A stretch of DNA of 64,000 bases from Pipra filicauda. Lineage: Eukaryota > Chordata > Aves > Passeriformes > Pipridae. The DNA lies in the NCBI RefSeq assembly GCF_003945595.2, contig NW_024104366.1:682001-746000 (forward strand), written 5' to 3'. Position numbers and translations under genes: made by a program. Positions 58,181 to 64,000 of the stretch are shown here, in pieces. The notes beneath the pieces are model-generated. The model was given only the letters and a program-made list of their open reading frames with translations, was not told the DNA's origin and did no database searches. Each line of letters begins with the position of its first letter. The stretch's first letter is position 1.

Positions 58181-58969
58181 CTGTCTTCTCACCTTCTCAG
58201 AGAGTACATATGTCGTCCCCTTTCTGCTTTATAGCGGACTTGCCCAACACCGCAGTTATTTAATATGTGGTTCCCTGCTAGGCCTTGCTGTTTGATTGCT
58301 GTCACAAATGCTACCAGGTGAAATTCCTCATTGTTTCTGCAATTACACGGTAGCCCACTGCTACTCGCTTTTTCAGCCCCTCGAGTTAATTGTTTTCCCA
58401 CTGTAAGCCTCATATCAAAGAGCAAAACAAAACCCCAAACCTCCCAAAACTCATATTTCTCAGCTATTATGTTATCAGCAGGAAATATTTCATAGCTCTG
58501 ACATCATAAGCCCCAAGCAGCATGAAGTTTATCAGGGCCTTCACATGATAAAATTGTACTTTTTAAAGTGATAGAACACAAAAGCAGAACATCTTTCCAC
58601 CGCATTTGAGCAGTTAATTTTAATTGCTGTGATTGCTGAATCCAGGCTCTTTTAATAGTAATTTCTCATACAAAGAAAGGGAAGCAAGCCAAAATTAGCT
58701 GTTAAAAACTGTCTGTAATAGATCTGTAAATACAAATAGGATCAAACTGCCCAGATCTGTGGCTGGCACACCCATGACATGGATCTTGTCATGTTCTCAC
58801 ATCTCTGTTGTGTGACTGTCAGGATGGTTATGGGCACAAATCTATAAGTGAGTAAGTGATCTTGCTTTAAAACCAGGGAAAAGGTGCTAGGCATCCCTCA
58901 TTAAACTTATTGGAGGGTGAAAAAGCAAATATTTAAGAAGAGCTGTTCGGAGATCCCTATGCACGAACA
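58181..58969. other. AT-rich noncoding interval between CpG island 1 and a CR1
   Basis: This is CpG-poor DNA without recognisable repeats or open frames. About 58430-58720 lacks repeats and sits next to a CpG island, so it is a reasonable place to test for conserved noncoding sequence. I cannot establish conservation here. Confidence 0.4.
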
Positions 58970-59915
58970 ATCATAGAATCGTTTAGGTCAGGAAAACACC
59001 TCTAAGATCACGAAGTCCAACGCTCAACCCAGTCCATCTCTATGGACTCTCAAGTCCATCACTAAACCGTTTTCCCAAGTGCCACATCTACATGTCATTT
59101 AAATACCTCCAAGGACAGTGACTCAAACACTGCCCTGGGCAGCCTGTTCCAATGCTTGACAACTCTTTCAGTAAAGAAGTTATTCTTAATATCCAATCTA
59201 AACCTTCCCTGGCACAAGTTGAGACCATTTCCTCTCCTCCTACCGTGCCTTACCTGAGAGAAAAGCCTGACCCCCACCTTGCTTTAATTTCCTTTCAGGT
59301 AGTTGTAGAGAGCAGTAGGGTGTCTCCCACCCTGCCCTCGAGCCTCCTTTTCTCTGGAGTAAAAAAACCAAGCTCCCGCAGCTGCTCCACATAATTTTTG
59401 TTCCAAATCCTTCATCAGCTCTGGTTGCTCTTCTCTGCACATGCTCCAGCACCTCAGTGTCTTTCTTGAAGTGAATGGCCCAAAACTGGACATGGTATTT
59501 GAAGTATGGCCTCACCAGTGCCAAATACAGGGGGACAATCACTGCCCTGGTCCTGCTGGCTGCACTATTTCTGATAGAGACCAGGATGCCATTGGCCTTC
59601 TTGGCCCCCTCGTGCATGTTCAGTCAGCTGTCAACCAGTATGCCCAGGTCCTTTGTAGAGCCTTCCTAACCTTCAGGAGATCAATGCTCCCACCCAAGTT
59701 GGTGTTGTCTGTGAATTGACTGAGGATTCACTCGATCCCCTCATCCGGATCATCGATAAACATATTAAACAGGACTGGCCCCAACACTGATCCCTGGGGA
59801 AGACCACTTGTGACTGGCCACCAACTGGATGTAGCACCATTCACCATCACATCATCTTGGCCATCCAGACAGTTTTTTACTCAGCAAAGAGAGAACCTGT
59901 TCAAGCCATGAGCCA
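58970..59915 (-). mobile_element. CR1 LINE, 3' fragment on the minus strand
   Basis: The plus strand opens with TCATAGAATCGTTTAGGTC, the reverse complement of a CR1 3' end. It continues through TCCAATGCTTGACAACTC, the GGGCAGCCTGTTCC block and the RT region to about 59915. The element is 5'-truncated inside the RT domain, as most CR1 copies are. It is independent of the other two CR1 fragments and opposite in orientation. Confidence 0.93.
59095..59890 (-). pseudogene. CR1 reverse transcriptase remnant (minus strand)
   Basis: Reading leftward, the sequence has the [20 protein letters not shown] block, an altered catalytic motif F-T-D-N (59704-59715) in place of F-A-D-D, the KKANGIL segment, the VQRRATRA segment, and near the end [19 protein letters not shown] and HWNRLPRAV. 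At least two frame changes and internal stops separate these pieces. The second catalytic aspartate is lost, so the enzyme is inactive even apart from the truncation. Confidence 0.9.
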
Positions 59916-62240
59916 TACTAAAAATATGAAATGGTGGTGGTGGTTATGGTTGTGTTTGTGATCCGAATTTCAGTCTCTTTCTTTCTTTCAGTAAGCTTCT
60001 ACAATTCCATTTGGAGCATGGAAAGTCACCTAGAAGCTAAAGACAATTTAATAATTTCCCCTTTTTGTAGATTTCCCAAATATTTGTCAAAATGACAAAG
60101 GTATTCACTTTACGAAGACTTACTCTTTCCAAGAAACACCTTTTTCTTTCTTTAGCCAACAGGGTACTACTATAAGTCCAACAACTGAAATCTGTTGTGT
60201 GGTCTTACCTAGCAAAATTAGCCATCGCTAAGAATTCACTCCAAGTATTTAACATGTTTATCCTTATCTGTCCATACGCTGCCATATTTTACCAATTAGG
60301 ATCAGATCTTGAATCTGATCAGACCTAGCTTTTACTAACCATTACATTTCCATTTAATTTAAAATCACACCTAAAGATTTTTAGGTGTTATTTTTCTTTG
60401 AAGGAGGAGAAAGGAAATGACCAATGAGACTGCTTTGGATTCCACTTTATTTTCTAATACTGAGCTGTTTCTTCCAGCTCTTAATTCATTGACTTGTGTC
60501 TGTTCTTTCTGTTTCATATATCTCAGCTAGAAAAGGCTATTCTTTACTTTCTAATTTTTATAAATTAGCCCTACACTTATTATGGGTACATATGTCCATT
60601 ATTGAATGTGTATGTCTGTATGCTGCCTTTTTAAAGAAAGTGGAAGCTAAATCGAATCATTACCAAAGGTTAAAATTGTTGTTAATGTGACACTTTTCCC
60701 AGTCAATATAAAAGATAATAGTTCTTTGGTTTTGTAGGGCTATTGATTTCCCCTATTTAAAGCCCATATATATATGTTTCAACAAGAGTTGACTCTACTT
60801 TTTAACCCTTTTGGGTTCAAGTTTTCACAACCTCAGAGTAGATTTTAAGCTACGCTTGTATCTTCAGGATATAAGTCTGCGCATTGAAAATCCCACTTGG
60901 CATAAATTAAAATGGATTGACGTTTTTTGCAGCTATAGCAGAACTTGTTTTCATCAGAATATAAAGAGCATTTTCAATTAATTCAGTCCCCTAACATGAA
61001 AGAGATGGCTGTTGTGTGTGTTTGACAGATGAAACTCCCCAAGTACTGAAAGGGTGTAGATGGCTTCTTCATAAAAACAGCCCCTGAAGTTAAGCGACAA
61101 GCTGAAATGCCAAGTCTTGCACAGGCGTATTAATACCTCCTTGATTTTTCCGAGTGCTGTAAGCACTCAACAGCTGTGAAAAGAAAGGTACCAAGAATTT
61201 AAAAAGGAAGCACTTACATATGACCAGCCACATCTGAAAAATCCCAGCTTTAGTGATTCTAAAAATGACATTGGAACATGGTGAAAGAGTGGAAGTTCCA
61301 TCTTTCACTTGCCCAGCCTGATATTCTGTGTGTTAGCTGAAGGGGTAAAAACCCCCCAAAACAACAGAATGGATGACTGGAGAAATAGAAAGAAAATCTG
61401 CAAATCTCAGCACACAAGCCTGACATAAAGGTGAAAGTATTCAAGCCTTTTGGGAATCAGATTGAAAAGGATATCCAGAAACCTACAGGTAGTTTTTAAC
61501 CAAAATCAGACAAAGAAAAAAATTACCTCTCAGAAAATATTCAGATGCATCATTCAGAAAATACTTGTCAATCAGTCCTGCTGTGGTGGCAGCAGGACTT
61601 CAGGAAAAGACTACAGCAATGGCACAGTGTGGCAGGTCATTCTGATAACCAAAATTTTTTTGGTGTCTATACAGACCCAGTGGGGGTGTGGGTGTGTGTC
61701 TGTGTGTGTGTATCTGTATCCATATTTATAAGGTTAAAGGTCATATATGGCTATAAACAGTGATACGTGGATTTCCATATATATATATACACGTATCTAA
61801 GTGTGTAACAGCCTGATAGATTTTATTGTTCCAAATTTCCCTTCTTAGGCCCTTCTGAGCAGGGTACTTCAATTAAATAGTTTCAGTCCCATGACTCCAA
61901 GCAATTATTTGACGCAGGGACTGTTTTCCGATACACTGACCTCTGATGAAAGAGGAAAGGGTTCAACCCCAGCCTGAAAGCAAAGGATCAAATACTTCGG
62001 TCCAGTGTGTCTCTACTGTAACTTGAGTTGCAGAAAATGAGCTCTTTTGGAACAGCTTTTTTAGAGCCACAGATGCTCCTTATTTGAATAAAGCCCAACG
62101 AAACAAGATAATATGTAACCCATCAAAGACTTACATTTTCTTTCAACAATTTTTTTGTGGTTTGGAGGTTATTTCAGCAGATTTATGAACCTAACATGCT
62201 CCTTTCTGTTTCGCTGCAGTGTTATCTTTAAGATAACATC
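59916..62240. other. Noncoding stretch between CR1 and the right-hand CpG zone
   Basis: AT-rich, CpG-poor DNA without recognisable genes. It contains an 8-bp-arm inverted repeat (GATCAGAT/ATCTGATC, 60300-60320) and TG- and TA-rich simple sequence at about 61684-61792. The rest may hold conserved noncoding sequence, but I have no direct evidence. Confidence 0.45.
61684..61792 (+). repeat. TG-rich and TA-rich simple sequence
   Basis: An imperfect GTGTGT tract lies at about 61684-61712 and a TATATA tract at about 61777-61789. Confidence 0.8.
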
Positions 62241-62970
62241 TAAAAGGCTGCGGGACCCACTCAGAAGTCTCTGGTCCCACACGACTGAAACATCCCGCAA
62301 CATCGTACGGTGATGTTCCTGGTCAGAACGCGTAGGGCTCCGCGGCAGGGAGCAAGAACGGAACCGGCTTGCAGGGAGACGAGGGGGCAATCCCCCGTTT
62401 GCCAGAGTGGGTAGATTTGCAGGCTATGGGAATGACAAATACTGGATCCCAAGAATTTGTATGGCGACTGTGGTAACTTTAATTTGCGGAATGCGGGCGG
62501 TGGTCGGGGCGGGGGAGGGGAGGGAGGCACAAGGAGGAGGGCGAGTTACAGCTCTTCCTGCACCGTACAGAGTGAATGAAGAAGCCCCGGGTTACACGCA
62601 GTTCCCTCACACTCTCGACGGCCGCAGCGCCGCTGAAGGTCTCCGAGCAGCGGAGACCCTGGTCCGACGGGGCTCCCGCGGGGGCCAATCCCGACGCGGC
62701 CTCCCCCGTCACCGCCGCCAGGACCCTGGCTCGGCGGGAGCTGCGTGGTACGAGGCAGGGATCGAGGCCAGGCTGCTCCCGAGCTCTCCCGAGCTGAGCT
62801 GAAAATAACCCCGAGCCTGGGAAGGATTCGTCAACCTTTCGTTCGTTAGAGAGAACTTCACTCCCGTCGTATTTCGAACCAAAACGGGAAGGTCTCCCTT
62901 ACCCACGGTAGTCACTGTTTTCCTGTCCCCCTCTCCGGTGCAATCCGCAGGAAATCTAAGCAGCATCGAA
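62241..62970. promoter_or_regulatory. CpG island 2, left part
   Basis: The sequence is CpG-dense, with a GC box GGGGCGGGG (62506-62514), a strong G-quadruplex motif (62506-62524) and a CCAAT box (62685-62689). These are common features of TATA-less CpG-island promoters. Open frames on both strands (for example 62407-62802) match no family I know. Probable promoter or 5' UTR region; direction unassigned. Confidence 0.65.
62506..62524 (+). other. G-quadruplex motif in CpG island 2
   Basis: G4-C-G5-A-G4-A-G3: four G runs joined by three single-base loops, the arrangement expected to give a very stable parallel quadruplex. It overlaps a GC box. Confidence 0.85.
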
Positions 62971-63149
62971 AGCTTGTCTACCTTGTTCTGTTGAACGCGA
63001 GATTAAGTGAGTTTTGGGGGGAAAAACCCGCAGCAGCCTTTAACTAAGCGACATCTGTCCTGAGGGGATGTTTTAAATCACGGGATCTTTTCAGTTTATA
63101 ATATCGTAAAATTAGCTCCCATAAATTCTACGTAGCTTTGTAAAACCTC

Positions 63150-64000
63150 CTTCCGTCCCTGCCCTAGCCCGAGAGAGGCAGAGCCCGAGGGAACGGGTGG
63201 CCGGAACAGAGCCCCGGGCGGCGACCAGCCCCTCCGAGAGCCGCGCAGGGGTCGCCGGCCGCGGGAAGGGGCGCAGAGGCTCGGCCTTCGCGGCGTCCGG
63301 CGGGATGCTCCTCGGTTTATTTTGCTTTTAGTGCAAGGCAGCTTGGCCGGGCTTTGCTCCGCTTCTCACCCCACGGCACGCAGCGCCCAGTCTGCTTCGT
63401 GCCGGAGCATCGGGCTTCTCCTACACCTTTGTATTGTCTTCCTCGGTCGAACGAGATCCACGCAAAAATTGGGCCAAACGTTATCCTGGAGAGAACGGGT
63501 GGCTACGGCTGGGTCTAGTATTTCGGTGCTGGCTGTGAGCAGCCTGTCCCAGGTTCCCGCCTGTGCGGCCGCAGCCGGAGGTGGACACAGCAGGGGCCGG
63601 TTCCCCCGTCTCTCGGCTCCCACCGGGGGTGGGGGCTGAGCCCCGCCTGCCCTCTGCGACGCCGGAGCCGGTGCCTGTCCGGGGGCACAGCGGGCACCAC
63701 CGAGCGCGCCCCGCCGCTCCCACTCCGCCAGCGCCCGGCTTGCGCAGGATCCGCACCCCGGCAGGGTTCGGGCAGGGCCTCGGGGCTCGGCGGCCGCCGT
63801 CACTTGTTCGCCATTTATCTCAGTTGCCCCGATGCGGCGCGGCGGGAGCGGGGCGGGCAGCAGAGCTCGGCTGCTGTAGCCCGGCCGGATCCTTCCGTCA
63901 AGCAACGAAATCTGGCCGCTCGGCCAGTCTGGTTTAAAATTCAGCCGTGAGGTGGAGGCAAGTGTTTGCAGCGCTCCCTGTGAGGTGGCCGGCGGCGGGC
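63150..64000. promoter_or_regulatory. CpG island 2, right part (continues past the window)
   Basis: A second CpG-dense block after an AT-rich gap (about 62990-63150) runs to the right edge. It contains a GC box GGGGCGGG (63850-63857). Long open frames on both strands (for example 63366-63905, minus, 179 codons) are composition-driven and unrecognisable. The most likely reading is a promoter and 5' exon zone of a gene whose body lies to the right, but nothing in view proves this. Confidence 0.6.

Noticed and set aside
57522..58295. Several 87-165-codon open frames in CpG island 1 on both strands
   Set aside because: Stop codons are rare in sequence this GC-rich, so long frames arise in many phases at once. 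The peptides are Pro/Arg/Gly-rich and match nothing I know.
63366..63937. 179-codon minus-strand and 124-codon plus-strand open frames in CpG island 2
   Set aside because: Same composition effect. They overlap each other on opposite strands and no conserved motif is visible.
1..64000. CRISPR arrays, bacterial operons, phage or toxin-antitoxin systems
   Set aside because: Repeat content, CpG depletion with CpG islands, and LINE/SINE structure are those of a vertebrate nuclear genome. No regularly spaced repeats or operon-like coding density are present.

Overview
The window looks like nuclear DNA of a bird, and the repeats suggest a passerine. The evidence is as follows. Three fragments of CR1 retrotransposons carry the characteristic CR1 reverse-transcriptase sequence and 3' tail. 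One SINE has a head derived from isoleucine tRNA and a CR1-type tail, an architecture I know from passerine genomes (TguSINE1-like). Two 3' fragments of an RTE-type LINE resemble the AviRTE family, which is known from a scattered set of bird lineages that, as I recall, includes suboscine passerines. Family comparisons are from memory, so the lineage is an inference and the 'bird' call is firmer than 'suboscine'.

I recognise no host protein-coding gene, rRNA or tRNA gene. About 1-57 kb is low-CpG DNA, either intergenic or deep intronic. Its identifiable content is the RTE copies (349-1123 and 38470-39165), a MIR-like ancient SINE (3125-3324), CR1 fragments (8985-10129 and 21384-21806), the tRNA-Ile/CR1 SINE (19326-19420), relics of old palindromic repeats (27899-28256 and 37703-37796), and simple or tandem repeats. 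Most open reading frames here are short, overlap on both strands and look like chance.

From about 57 kb rightwards the composition changes. There is a CpG island at about 57.1-58.2 kb, a CR1 fragment on the minus strand (58970-59915), and a second, larger CpG-rich zone from about 62.25 kb to the right edge, split by an AT-rich gap near 63.0-63.15 kb. These islands probably mark the promoter and 5' region of one or more genes, mostly beyond the right edge. I could not identify a protein or a transcription direction.

The most informative structures are in the two RTE copies. Copy 1 is flanked by a perfect 11-bp target-site duplication. Copy 2 is flanked by a 9-bp duplication and starts with a 39-bp piece of the element in reverse orientation, the signature of twin priming. 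Both copies end in a very short 3' UTR that can fold into a hairpin. The hairpin differs in sequence between the copies but keeps its pairing.
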